Positions 1 through 7,569 of a stretch of DNA of 64,000 nt are shown here, piece after piece (within the stretch, counting starts at the first letter, position 1; each line of letters starts with the position of its first letter). The stretch comes from CAVYXZ01 sp963772595 (GTDB taxonomy: Bacteria; Chloroflexota; Anaerolineae; Aggregatilineales; Phototrophicaceae), in the NCBI GenBank assembly GCA_963772595.1, contig CAVYXZ010000013.1, forward strand, positions 310,001 through 374,000, given 5' to 3'. The notes beneath the pieces are model-generated. The model searched no databases. It was given only the letters and a program-made list of their open reading frames with translations, and was not told the origin of the DNA. Position numbers and translations under genes: made by a program.

Positions 1-108
1 TTGCATCAAGCACTTCCCAATATCCGGCCAATCAGTCGTTTGGATTAGTTAAACCGTTGTGGCTTTGCGGAACGCAGCCATACAGTGGATTGAAGTGATT
101 GATTACAT

Positions 109-312
109 CTACTTGATGAGTTTACCGTAATCTGCGTGGGAACCGATCCAAATCCAGATAATTAGATCTGGGCTTTCCATAACGCCAAGTGCTCGATATT
201 TGAGACCCACGCGAACCGAGTAAAGTCTGTCATGTAGTCTCTTGAAGTGTAAACCGGGATGGTTAGGATTGACTGCAAAAAGGCGATACGCGGCGTAGGC
301 TTGAACTTTCAC
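109..312 (-). CDS. ParE/RelE-superfamily toxin, start codon unclear
   Basis: Small protein whose core (Tyr-Arg-Leu-Phe, then Asn-Pro-Asn-His-Pro-Gly, then Phe-Lys-Arg-Leu, then Tyr-Ser-Val-Arg-Val-Gly, ending in a Trp-Ile-Gly-Ser-His block) is typical of ParE/RelE-like toxins of type II toxin-antitoxin modules. Family members are usually 80-90 residues. This ORF gives 67 from the GTG at 312. The frame stays open upstream to about 371 and encodes the expected first helix (Arg/Lys-rich, then Leu-Pro-Pro-Asp-Val), but no ATG, GTG or TTG occurs there. The true start is therefore non-canonical or lost to a base error. The antitoxin gene lies directly upstream, with the upstream reading frame touching its stop. 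Whether the target is ribosomal or gyrase cannot be told. Fold assignment is fairly sure; activity is inferred. Confidence 0.7.
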   Translation of the reverse strand: MKVQAYAAYRLFAVNPNHPGLHFKRLHDRLYSVRVGLKYRALGVMESPDLIIWIWIGSHADYGKLIK

Positions 313-371
313 ATCGGGCGGCAGCGTCCGAAAAAGTGCGCGAAAACGCTTACTTCGACGCGAACGGATGA

Positions 372-626
372 CTAATCGTCTTCTTGGGTAGGATCAAAAT
401 CGTCCGTTTCTCCATCCCGGTAATCCTGTAACCCTTGTTCGACGAGCTGGTCAAATATGTCTGTTGGTGTCTCAGCGAACTGCTGATCCCACAACGCTTC
501 GTCGTCTTTTACTTCATCGGTTAGGTAAGTGATGATGATCTCCACATCGCCCGGCGGAAGATCAGTCGGCGTTTGCAGCACAATTTTGCCGTCGTCGCCA
601 ATATGTGCTTTGGCTTCAATAATCAT
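372..626 (-). CDS. Antitoxin of the ParE/RelE-like pair
   Basis: 84-residue acidic protein lying immediately upstream of the toxin on the same strand. The N-terminal half has alternating beta-type segments around Asp-Asp-Gly-Lys-Ile-Val and Leu-Pro-Pro-Gly-Asp-Val-Glu, like swapped-hairpin (AbrB-type) or related DNA-binding antitoxins. The C-terminal half is rich in Asp and Glu, as expected of a flexible toxin-neutralising tail. Such antitoxins normally bind their own promoter and repress the pair. The exact antitoxin family cannot be named from the sequence alone, so the role rests on the position, size and charge pattern. Confidence 0.6.
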   Translation of the reverse strand: MIIEAKAHIGDDGKIVLQTPTDLPPGDVEIIITYLTDEVKDDEALWDQQFAETPTDIFDQLVEQGLQDYRDGETDDFDPTQEDD

Positions 627-747
627 GTGCTATCCCTTGCCTCTTAACCGTTTGGCTCAGTGATACGTTGAACGGTGACAATTCTCGTGACTTCAACCCG
701 ATGCAATTATCGATCACTGCTGAAACGTTCTAAATTGAATGCCATTC

Positions 748-1416
748 CTACTCGTCCGTTGGGTTATCCATGCGGAAGCCGTGGCCGCGCACCGTGACGA
801 TGTACTGCTGCTCCGGGTCGAGTTCGGCCAGACGGTCCCGCAGACGGCGTACCAGAGCGTCAATGGCCTGTTCGCTGACGCCTTCGCCCATCGCATCCGG
901 CCAGACCGTCTCCACCACGCTGTCACGGGTGCAGATGCGTCCGGCACTGTTGTAGAGCAGCTCCAGCAGACGATACTGCGGCAGGCTGAGCGGCGGGTCC
1001 AGTTCGTCCTCGCCGATGAAGACACGGCGGGCTTCCCGATCCAGCCGCAGGCGTCCACCAATGGATGAAGGCGCGTTGTAGGACATCGGCGTCGTGGCAT
1101 CCGAACCGATAAACTGGATGCGAATCGCCAGTGCCAGATAAATCTCATCGCCGTCAGAAAGCTGGCGCGTGCCGGTGATCTGGTTGCCGTTCAGCCAGGT
1201 GCCGTTTTTGCTGTTCAGATCTTCGACGTAGAACTGGCTGTCTTGTTTGTAAATGCGGATATGCTGACGCGAAACCTCGCGCTCATCAAGCACCAGGTCA
1301 CATTCTTCGCCGCGCCCGATGGTGATCTCTTCTCGCTCCATAATCCAGTGCTGCTGTTGGGGACTGTCGCTTTCCTGCAAGATCAGAACCGGATAGTCCG
1401 AATGCTGCTTGGTCAT
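748..1416 (-). CDS. FHA domain-winged helix transcriptional regulator
   Basis: 222 residues. An FHA domain spans residues 24-104, with the conserved Gly-Arg (34-35), Ser-Arg-Gln-His (49-52) and Ser-Lys-Asn-Gly-Thr (69-73) that bind phosphothreonine. A winged-helix DNA-binding domain of the OmpR/PhoB C-terminal type follows at 122-216, ending in the Val-Arg-Gly-His-Gly-Phe-Arg wing. There is no receiver domain, so the input is probably a Ser/Thr kinase phosphorylation read by the FHA part, with DNA binding as output (inference). No kinase or phosphatase lies next to it. The gene follows the minus-strand yraN-miaA group after a gap of about 80 bases and may have its own promoter. Domain calls are firm; target genes are unknown. 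Confidence 0.85.
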   Translation of the reverse strand: MTKQHSDYPVLILQESDSPQQQHWIMEREEITIGRGEECDLVLDEREVSRQHIRIYKQDSQFYVEDLNSKNGTWLNGNQITGTRQLSDGDEIYLALAIRIQFIGSDATTPMSYNAPSSIGGRLRLDREARRVFIGEDELDPPLSLPQYRLLELLYNSAGRICTRDSVVETVWPDAMGEGVSEQAIDALVRRLRDRLAELDPEQQYIVTVRGHGFRMDNPTDE

Positions 1417-1495
1417 AAATACGCTGCTTTCCTCAAGAATGTGTTCCCCGACAACTCGGTATAGATTTTATTATATTTTCATGCAGATGTCATGT

Positions 1496-2179
1496 TTAGG
1501 GGTTGAGCTGTACGACCAATTCGACCGGCGCAGACTGTACCAGGCCCCCGCTTACCACGTTCAGGCCCTGGTCCGGGTAAATGGGCGTTGGCCCGGCGGC
1601 AGCCTGGGTGACACTGCCCGCCGAGGCGATGCGATAAAAGGCCCGTACGCTATTATTACCCTGACGCACCGTGTCTAACTGCGCACCTTGCAGGTCGGCA
1701 CGGTAAATGCAGCGCTGGCGCGGCCCCAGCAGGCGGATATTTTGCTCCGGGAAACTGGCCTGAGCGCCCTGGTTGGCGGGAATGGTCGCCGAACCGAAGA
1801 CCAGACCGATACCGCTGCTGCCATTGTCGCCGCCCGTGACCTGCGTCACGTCAAAGTAGATGGGCACTGTGCCGAGCGAACGGTTAATGACCACGATGTC
1901 GATGCGCAAGCTGCCGTTCGGATCCACCGGGACACCGCCCGCGCGTACCTCCAGGGCGATAGCGTTGACCGCCTGGCGACCGATCAGCGATTGGTGATTG
2001 GCCCGGTCCAGGCCCTCGCGCAGCCAGACGCAGGGAATGGCCTCGTCGATCAGCGGCGAGATCGAGGCGAGAATGCGCGGCATGATGTTCGGCCCCATGA
2101 AGACCGAGAGCAGAATCAGCAGGAAGATGCCTACCAGGAGGTTCGGGTTGTCTTCGTTGACGCGGTTGAAAATGCGCAT
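1496..2179 (-). CDS. Membrane-anchored protein of unknown function
   Basis: 227 residues with one clear N-terminal membrane segment (about residues 12-34) and a mostly beta-rich, probably extracytoplasmic remainder with many Gly, Asn and Pro. I do not recognise the family. The gene starts four bases after the miaA stop codon, so it is likely co-transcribed with yraN and miaA. The composition (short hydrophobic strands, few Lys, one Cys pair candidate at about residues 50 and 160) would suit an immunoglobulin-like or similar extracellular beta domain, but this is inference. No catalytic motif is visible. Confidence 0.6.
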   Translation of the reverse strand: MRIFNRVNEDNPNLLVGIFLLILLSVFMGPNIMPRILASISPLIDEAIPCVWLREGLDRANHQSLIGRQAVNAIALEVRAGGVPVDPNGSLRIDIVVINRSLGTVPIYFDVTQVTGGDNGSSGIGLVFGSATIPANQGAQASFPEQNIRLLGPRQRCIYRADLQGAQLDTVRQGNNSVRAFYRIASAGSVTQAAAGPTPIYPDQGLNVVSGGLVQSAPVELVVQLNP

Positions 2180-2183
2180 CGGA

Positions 2184-3107
2184 TCAGGTCTGTTCCAGCC
2201 ATTCAGCGGTCATGGCGATAAAAGTCTCCGGCTCCACATCGTCTGTTTCGAGCCACTGAATGCCGGTATCGTGGCCGCGAAACCAGGTGTACTGCCGCCG
2301 GATAAAATCGCGGTTCATGCGGCGCGTCTCCGCCAGCGCGTCCTCCAGCGGTGTGCCATCCAGCAGATGACCGGCCAACTGCATATAGCCCAGGCCGCTC
2401 ATGGCGGGCAAATGGCGATCATAGCCCATATCGAGCAGGCGCTGCACTTCATCCAGAAATCCCGCCGTCATCATCTGCTCCAGGCGCTGGTCGGCCCGTG
2501 TGTACAGGCGCTCGCGCTCCATCGTCAATCCGTATTGAAGTACATTGTAGGGTGGGGGATGCTTTTTCTGCAATTCGCTGATGGGCGTGCCTGTTTCGAG
2601 ATAGACCTCCAGTGCGCGAACCACCCGGCGCACGTTGCGATAATCGACGACGCTGGCCGCGACGGGATCAACCTGGACCAGGCGCTCATGCAGGGCTTCG
2701 GGGCTGTGCTCAGCGGCAAAGGCTTCCAGTTCGCGGCGCAGTGCCGCGTTCGGTGGCACTTCCGGGATCGACCAGCCTTCAATCACGGCGCTGAGATACT
2801 GGCCGGTGCCGCCGACCAGCAGCGGCAGATTGCCACGCTCGTGAATTTCATCAATCGCGGCGTAGACGCGCGCTTGATACTGCGCTAAGCCCAGGGTCAT
2901 ATCCGGGTCCACCACATCGATGAGATGGTGCGGCACGATACGGCGCTGTTCGACGGTCGGTTTGGCGGTGCCAATGTCCATGTAGCGAAATATCTGGCGG
3001 CTGTCTGCGCCGATGATCTCGCCGTCGAGTGCCTGCGCAGCGGCCAGTGCTAGACGAGTCTTGCCCACTGCCGTTGGCCCCAGAATCACCAGCAGATTAC
3101 CAGTCAA
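2184..3107 (-). CDS. miaA: tRNA dimethylallyltransferase MiaA
   Basis: 307 residues, the normal size. It transfers the dimethylallyl group of DMAPP to N6 of A37 in tRNAs that read codons starting with U. The P-loop Gly-Pro-Thr-Ala-Val-Gly-Lys-Thr is at residues 10-17, the Asp-Ser-Arg-Gln motif at about 35-38, and Gly-Gly-Thr-Gly-Gln-Tyr at about 99-104. The start overlaps the last 11 bases of yraN, indicating translational coupling. Its isoprenoid substrate links loosely to the mevalonate genes a few kilobases away, although that link is only contextual. Confidence 0.96.
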   Translation of the reverse strand: MTGNLLVILGPTAVGKTRLALAAAQALDGEIIGADSRQIFRYMDIGTAKPTVEQRRIVPHHLIDVVDPDMTLGLAQYQARVYAAIDEIHERGNLPLLVGGTGQYLSAVIEGWSIPEVPPNAALRRELEAFAAEHSPEALHERLVQVDPVAASVVDYRNVRRVVRALEVYLETGTPISELQKKHPPPYNVLQYGLTMERERLYTRADQRLEQMMTAGFLDEVQRLLDMGYDRHLPAMSGLGYMQLAGHLLDGTPLEDALAETRRMNRDFIRRQYTWFRGHDTGIQWLETDDVEPETFIAMTAEWLEQT

Positions 3108-3462
3108 GCGCGTTCTCCCGGTGGTCGATAACGGCTTTCTCGCCGCGTGTCAGGGCGATGGCGATCAGGTCGATGCGCCACAAAGGGTCCTCAAGCTGCT
3201 GCTCGTCGATGTAGCTGTAGATGCTGGCGATAAGACGTTCGCGCTTGCGCGGCGTCACGCTCATGAAGGCGGCTTCGATTCCGCCTGCCCGGCGCGTTTT
3301 GACCTCGACAAAGACGAGGGTCTCGCCGTCCTGGGCGATAATATCCAGTTCGCCGCGCGGGCAGTGCCAGTTGGTTTCGAGTATGCTGTAGCCCTGCTGG
3401 CGCAAATGGGCGGCGGCCAGCGATTCGCCCCAACTGCCGGTGTCTTGATGCCTCTTCGTCAC
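3097..3462 (-). CDS. YraN/UPF0102 family nuclease-fold protein
   Basis: 121 residues matching the YraN (UPF0102) family. It has Gly-Glu-x-Leu-Ala-Ala near the N-terminus, then Arg-Gly-Glu-Leu-Asp-Ile-Ile-Ala and Val-Phe-Val-Glu-Val-Lys-Thr-Arg. These form the PD-(D/E)xK nuclease-like core, with Glu-Asp and Glu-x-Lys as predicted catalytic residues. Its biochemical role is not established in most bacteria. It is first of the minus-strand group, with the next gene (miaA) overlapping by 11 bases. The ATG at 3462 leads directly into the conserved core and is the likely start. Confidence 0.9.
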   Translation of the reverse strand: MTKRHQDTGSWGESLAAAHLRQQGYSILETNWHCPRGELDIIAQDGETLVFVEVKTRRAGGIEAAFMSVTPRKRERLIASIYSYIDEQQLEDPLWRIDLIAIALTRGEKAVIDHRENALDW

Positions 3463-3596
3463 AGCCTGTCCTTTCCGCCCTCATGGTAGCGCTGCTGCCC
3501 CGGCAGAGCAAGATTACAACCGATTTGCTTGAAAAAATGTCATATTTCCGATATTATTCGCAGGGTTTACTTGTGTCCCTTCAACGGAGCCAACTA

Positions 3597-5700
3597 ATGG
3601 ACGTTTCAATACAGAGCGCAGGACTTATCGCTGCAATTGCCAGCATTATAGGGCTGGCCTTCGCCTTCTATCAGCGAAACTTCGTGCTTTCGCAGAACTC
3701 TGGTAACGAGACCATGCAGCGGATCGCGGCGGCGATCCAGCGCGGTGCGCAGGCCTTTCTGACGCGCGAGTATCGTGCAATTGCCGTGCTGGTTATCGTT
3801 GTCGCCCTGCTGTTGGCGCTGCTCAGCTTTGTACAAGGCTCCGGTATGAGCATCTGGACAGCAGTGGCGTTTGTCTGCGGCGCGGTCGCATCCGGCCTGG
3901 CCGGTTATATCGGGATGTACATCGCCGTCCGTGCCAACGTGCGCACGACTCAGGCGGCCTCGCATAGCCTCAATCAGGGGCTGCGGGTAGCCTTCGCCAG
4001 CGGCACGGTGATGAGCACTATGGTCGTTTCGCTGGCCCTGCTGGGAATCAGTATTCTGTTCATTCTCTTCACCAATCAGACTGGATCCCCATCAAGCCGC
4101 CAGTGCCCTGGCCGGGTTTGGCTTCGGCGGGACCTCTATTGCGATTTTCGCTCGCGTTGGCGGTGGGATTTACACGAAAGCAGCGGATGTGGGCGCGGAC
4201 CTGGTCGGCAAGACTGAGGCCGGTATCCCGGAAGACGATCCACGCAATCCGGCGACCATCGCGGACAACGTGGGCGACAACGTGGGCGACGTGGCCGGGA
4301 TGGGGTCGGACCTCTTCGAGAGCTACGCCAGTTCGATCATCGCCGCGATCTCGCTGGCGACGCTGGGGGCCGGGCTGGGCGCAGAACAACAGACCGCCGG
4401 GCAGGTCTTCCCGCTGCTGGTGGCGGCTTCCGGGTTGTTGATCGGCATGGCGAGTACCTATCTGGTCAAGACGAAGGAAGACGCGACCCAGGAAATGCTG
4501 CTGGGCAGTCTGCGTACCGGCGTCTACGCGGCCAGCGGCGCGGTTGCCCTGGCGGTCGTGGTGCTGGGCCTGCTGCTGAACCTGGGCTGGGGCGTGATTA
4601 TCGCCACCATCAGCGGCCTGGTCGGCGGTGTGGCGATTGGTTACTTCACCGAGTATTTCACCTCGGATACCTATAGCCCAACCAAGCAGCTTTCGGAAAG
4701 CGCGCTCGGTGGGGCAGGGATCGTGATTATTCGCGGGCTGGCGCTGGGCATGTTCAGCACGATTGCGCCGGTAGCGATTGTCGTGATTGTTACCCTGGTG
4801 GCGACCGCAGCGACCGGTCTCTATGGTGTGGCAGTGGCTGCCGTCGGAATGCTGGCGACGCTGGGGATCACCCTGGCAACAGATGCCTATGGACCGGTGG
4901 CCGATAACGCTGGCGGTATCGCCGAGATGGCTAACATGGACGAATATGTCCGTGACCGCACAGATGCGCTCGACAGCCTCGGTAACACGACGGCAGCGAC
5001 CGGCAAGGGCTTTGCCATCGGCAGTGCGGCGATGACGGCCCTGGCTCTGAACGCTGCTTTCGTCACCGCGATGCAGGGAACGACCAACGCCGTCTTTACG
5101 GTGGATATTCTCGATCCGCGTCTGATTACAGGCCTCTTCCTGGGCGCGATGCTGCCCTATCTGTTCAGTGCTCTGACCATGCTGGCGGTCGGTAACGCTG
5201 CGCAGGAGATCGTCGGCGAGGTGCGCCGCCAACTGCGGGAAATCCCCGGCATTATGGAAGGCACCGCTGACCCGGACTACGAGCGCTGTGTGGGCATCAG
5301 CACGGACAGCGCGATCAGGCAGATGATCCTGCCCGGCCTGATCGCCGTCGCGGTGCCGGTAGTCGTCACTCTCCTGGCGATTGTTGGGCACGACAATGTC
5401 ATCGGCCAGTTTGTCGGGCGCGAGACTCTGATCGGAATGCTGGTCGGCTCTTTGATCTCGGCCTTCATGCTGGCGGTGATGATGGCGAATGCTGGTGGGG
5501 CCTGGGACAACGCCAAGAAGTTCATCGAAGCCGGGAATCACGGTGGCAAAGGCTCAGACGCGCACAAGGCGGCGGTGGTGGGTGATACGGTAGGCGATCC
5601 CTTCAAGGACACCTCCGGGCCGTCACTTAATATTCTGCTCAAGCTACTGGCGATTGTGTCGCTGGTGCTTGCGCCGCTGTTGGCGACGACGCCGATGTAA
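3597..5700 (+). CDS. hppA: Membrane-bound ion-pumping pyrophosphatase, one frameshift
   Basis: Integral membrane pyrophosphatase that couples PPi hydrolysis to H+ or Na+ export. About 15-16 hydrophobic helices. Signature Asp-Val-Gly-Ala-Asp-Leu-Val-Gly-Lys-x-Glu is followed by the Asp-rich Asp-Asn-Val-Gly-Asp-Asn-Val-Gly-Asp block. Near the C-terminus is Gly-Asp-Thr-Val-Gly-Asp-Pro-Phe-Lys-Asp-Thr. The Gly-Asn-Thr-Thr-Ala-Ala-x-Gly-Lys-Gly motif (Ala, not Lys) is the mark of the potassium-dependent type. The ion pumped cannot be decided here. The frame changes by +1 near 4083-4087, just before the Ala-Gly-Phe-Gly-Phe-Gly segment. Removing one base gives 700 residues, typical for the family. 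The ATG at 3597 follows a weak purine-rich site; ATGs further upstream lack support. Confidence 0.95.
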
Positions 5701-5719
5701 GCTTCAGGTTCTGGAATGC

Positions 5720-5756
5720 GAAAAGGCGACTCTGTGCGAAGAGTCGCCTTTTTTGT
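5720..5756. terminator. Rho-independent terminator, likely bidirectional
   Basis: A perfect 10-bp inverted repeat (AAGGCGACTC at 5723-5732 with GAGTCGCCTT at 5741-5750) with an eight-base loop follows the hppA stop codon. It has A residues on the left and a T-run on the right, so it can end hppA on the plus strand and the DUF35 group arriving on the minus strand. Confidence 0.9.
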
Positions 5757-5781
5757 TATGTCTATGTCGAGATGCGGAGCT

Positions 5782-6090
5782 TTAGTCGGCGCGTTCGAGA
5801 ATCTTGCGGAACTTGTAGCCGTAGACAATCATGCCTTTGTCGCCGCCGCTGTTCAGCTTGCGCGTGACCATCTCGACCCGGTCGCCAATGGTGATAGGGC
5901 CGTCCAGGTCAGTAAGCTGCGCCGTCACCAGCGGACCATCGTCCAGTTGGATCAATGCGAGGCTGTATGGGGCCTGAGCTTCGAAGCCTTCCGGTGGCTC
6001 GGTCAGGGTGGTGTAGCTGTAGACGACACCTGTGCGCGAGAGGGTGACTCGTTCGCCGTGTGCGCTGGATTGCTGATCGGTGAGGGTCAT
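5782..6090 (-). CDS. DUF35 OB-fold protein, HMG-CoA synthase partner
   Basis: 102 residues resembling the OB-fold half of DUF35 (ChsH2-like) proteins: a Gly-Val-Val-Tyr-Ser-Tyr-Thr strand, Pro-Tyr-Ser-Leu-Ala-Leu-Ile-Gln-Leu-Asp, and Gly-Asp-Arg-Val-Glu, ending in a Tyr-Lys-Phe-Arg strand. In archaea a DUF35 protein holds acetoacetyl-CoA thiolase and HMG-CoA synthase together and lets the intermediate pass between them. The zinc-ribbon half that normally precedes the OB fold is absent from this ORF and is represented by the separate 57-residue ORF two bases upstream. It is encoded downstream of HMG-CoA synthase on the same strand, which supports a scaffold role in the mevalonate pathway. No thiolase gene is visible in the window. 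Confidence 0.75.
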   Translation of the reverse strand: MTLTDQQSSAHGERVTLSRTGVVYSYTTLTEPPEGFEAQAPYSLALIQLDDGPLVTAQLTDLDGPITIGDRVEMVTRKLNSGGDKGMIVYGYKFRKILERAD

Positions 6091-6092
6091 GG

Positions 6093-6266
6093 CTAGTAGC
6101 TGAGAATCAGCACTTTTTCCTGGCTGCGGATTTCGATTTCCGCTTCCGTCTGTTTCGGTTCCTGGATGATGGGGCGAGGACGCAGGCTGAGCGAGCCGTT
6201 GGTGCTGCGGTAGCCTTCAAGACGGTAGCGCTGGGCGTTGAGACGCCAGTGACGTGAAATCTGCAT
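6093..6266 (-). CDS. Small protein resembling a cysteine-less DUF35 zinc-ribbon module
   Basis: 57 residues, ending two bases before the OB-fold ORF begins. Residues 6-22 (His-Trp-Arg-x4-Gln-Arg-Tyr-Arg-Leu-Glu-Gly-Tyr) match the start of DUF35 proteins, where the helix and the first zinc-ribbon cysteines lie. A later Arg-Pro-Arg-Pro-Ile matches the usual Pro-Pro-Arg-x-x-Cys-Pro. The zinc-binding cysteines are all missing: there is no Cys in the protein. It therefore looks like the N-terminal half of a DUF35 protein that has lost metal binding and become a separate polypeptide. Whether the pair is a natural split or a broken gene is undecided. Confidence 0.6.
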   Translation of the reverse strand: MQISRHWRLNAQRYRLEGYRSTNGSLSLRPRPIIQEPKQTEAEIEIRSQEKVLILSY

Positions 6267-6425
6267 TGTTGAAATACTCCGTTGCTTGACGAATTGTGCT
6301 TTTCATCACTAATAGCGTTATTTTACGCCTTTGGTAGCTATCAATACCTATCAGAGGGTCTGAAAAGCTATCAAAGCCTCTCGGAAGCCTTAATATTCCG
6401 GTCCGTAAATGACGAAATCTTAAGA

Positions 6426-7507
6426 CTATTCCTTCAACTTGCCGCGATAGCGGGTATAGGTGGCGTAGTCGATTTCGGTGCGGCGGTTGATGTAATCGCG
6501 GGTCGTGGGCGCGCGTTTCTGGCGTTCTGTGACACGTTCTGTTACACGAATGTCGAAGGCATCCGAGCCTGCGCCGCTGCCGTAGCTGACCATCAGAATG
6601 CGCGCATCCGGTTCGGCGATGTCCAGGATGGCGGTCAGGCCGATCATGCAGGAGCCGGAGTAGGTGTTGCCGATCTCGCCGGAGAGCAGCCCGGTCTGAT
6701 ATTGTTCTTCGCATGAAACCGAGGGTCTTCGCGGCGCGCGTTGGGAATTTGACGTTGGGCTGGTGGAAGACGGCGTAAGTGTAATCGGCAGCGGTCGTGC
6801 CCATCATGTCCATGAGTTTCTGCGCGGCGTTGAGCGTGTGGTTGAAGTAGGCCGGTTCGCCGGTGAAGCGGTCGCCATGCACCGGGTAGGATTGACCGGG
6901 CCGCCGCCAGAAATCGGGTGTATCGGTGACGTAGCTGTAGCTGCCCAGGTAGACCGCGCAGGCTTCGTCGGCGGGTCCCAGCAGGAAGGCCGCGCCACCG
7001 GAGGCCGCCGTGTATTCGAGCGCGTCGCCGGGGCGTCCCTGGGCCGTATCCATGCCGATACTGAGCGTGTAGCGCGCCATGCCGCTGCCAATAAAGCCGA
7101 TAGAAGCCTGTACCGCTTCGGTCCCGGCTTTGCAGGCGAATTCCCAGTCCGCCGCCTGAATGTTGGGCGATGTGCCGATGCTCTCGGCGACGATGGTGCT
7201 GGTCGGCTTGACGGCGTAGGGATGGCTCTCGCTGCCTACCCAGACGGCACGGATCAGCTTGCGGGTCGATCTGGGCGCGGGCGAGGGCGTTGCGGGCTGC
7301 TTCGATAGACATGGTCGTCACGTCTTCGTCCAGCCCGGCGACGGCCTTCTCTTTGACCGGATAGCCGCCCAGGTCGTTGGTCCAGACGCGGGCGATTTCG
7401 CGTCCCGGCAGGCGGTAGCGCGGCACATACGCGCCGTAACCGACGATGCCGACCTGGTTGATCGGGCGCATGAGATTCTGGATAGAGCGGATTTGTGGCA
7501 TTTCCAT
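6426..7507 (-). CDS. Hydroxymethylglutaryl-CoA synthase (archaeal/PksG-like), two frameshifts
   Basis: Condenses acetyl-CoA with acetoacetyl-CoA to HMG-CoA, the entry to the mevalonate pathway. Thiolase fold. Near the start Gly-Tyr-Gly-Ala-Tyr-Val-Pro-Arg-Tyr-Arg is seen, then Glu-Lys-Ala-Val-Ala-Gly-x-Asp-Glu-Asp. The active-site Cys lies in Phe-Ala-Cys-Lys-Ala-Gly-Thr-Glu-Ala. Later come His-Gln-Pro-Asn and Gly-Asn-Thr-Tyr-Ser-Gly. The reading frame shifts +1 twice, near 7257 and near 6714. Removing one base at each gives 359 residues, the expected length for the archaeal-type enzyme. It lies between HMG-CoA reductase and the DUF35 ORFs on the same strand. Confidence 0.9.
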
Positions 7508-7569
7508 TCAATGACATAGATTTACACCTCGTTGACTTTGCTTATCTGCGCAGGATCAAGCGTGTCTGT

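Noticed and set aside
4069..5541. A 490-residue open frame antisense to the pyrophosphatase gene
   Set aside because: It mirrors the codon bias of the plus-strand gene, is rich in His, Arg and Gln without any motif, and the plus strand clearly encodes hppA.
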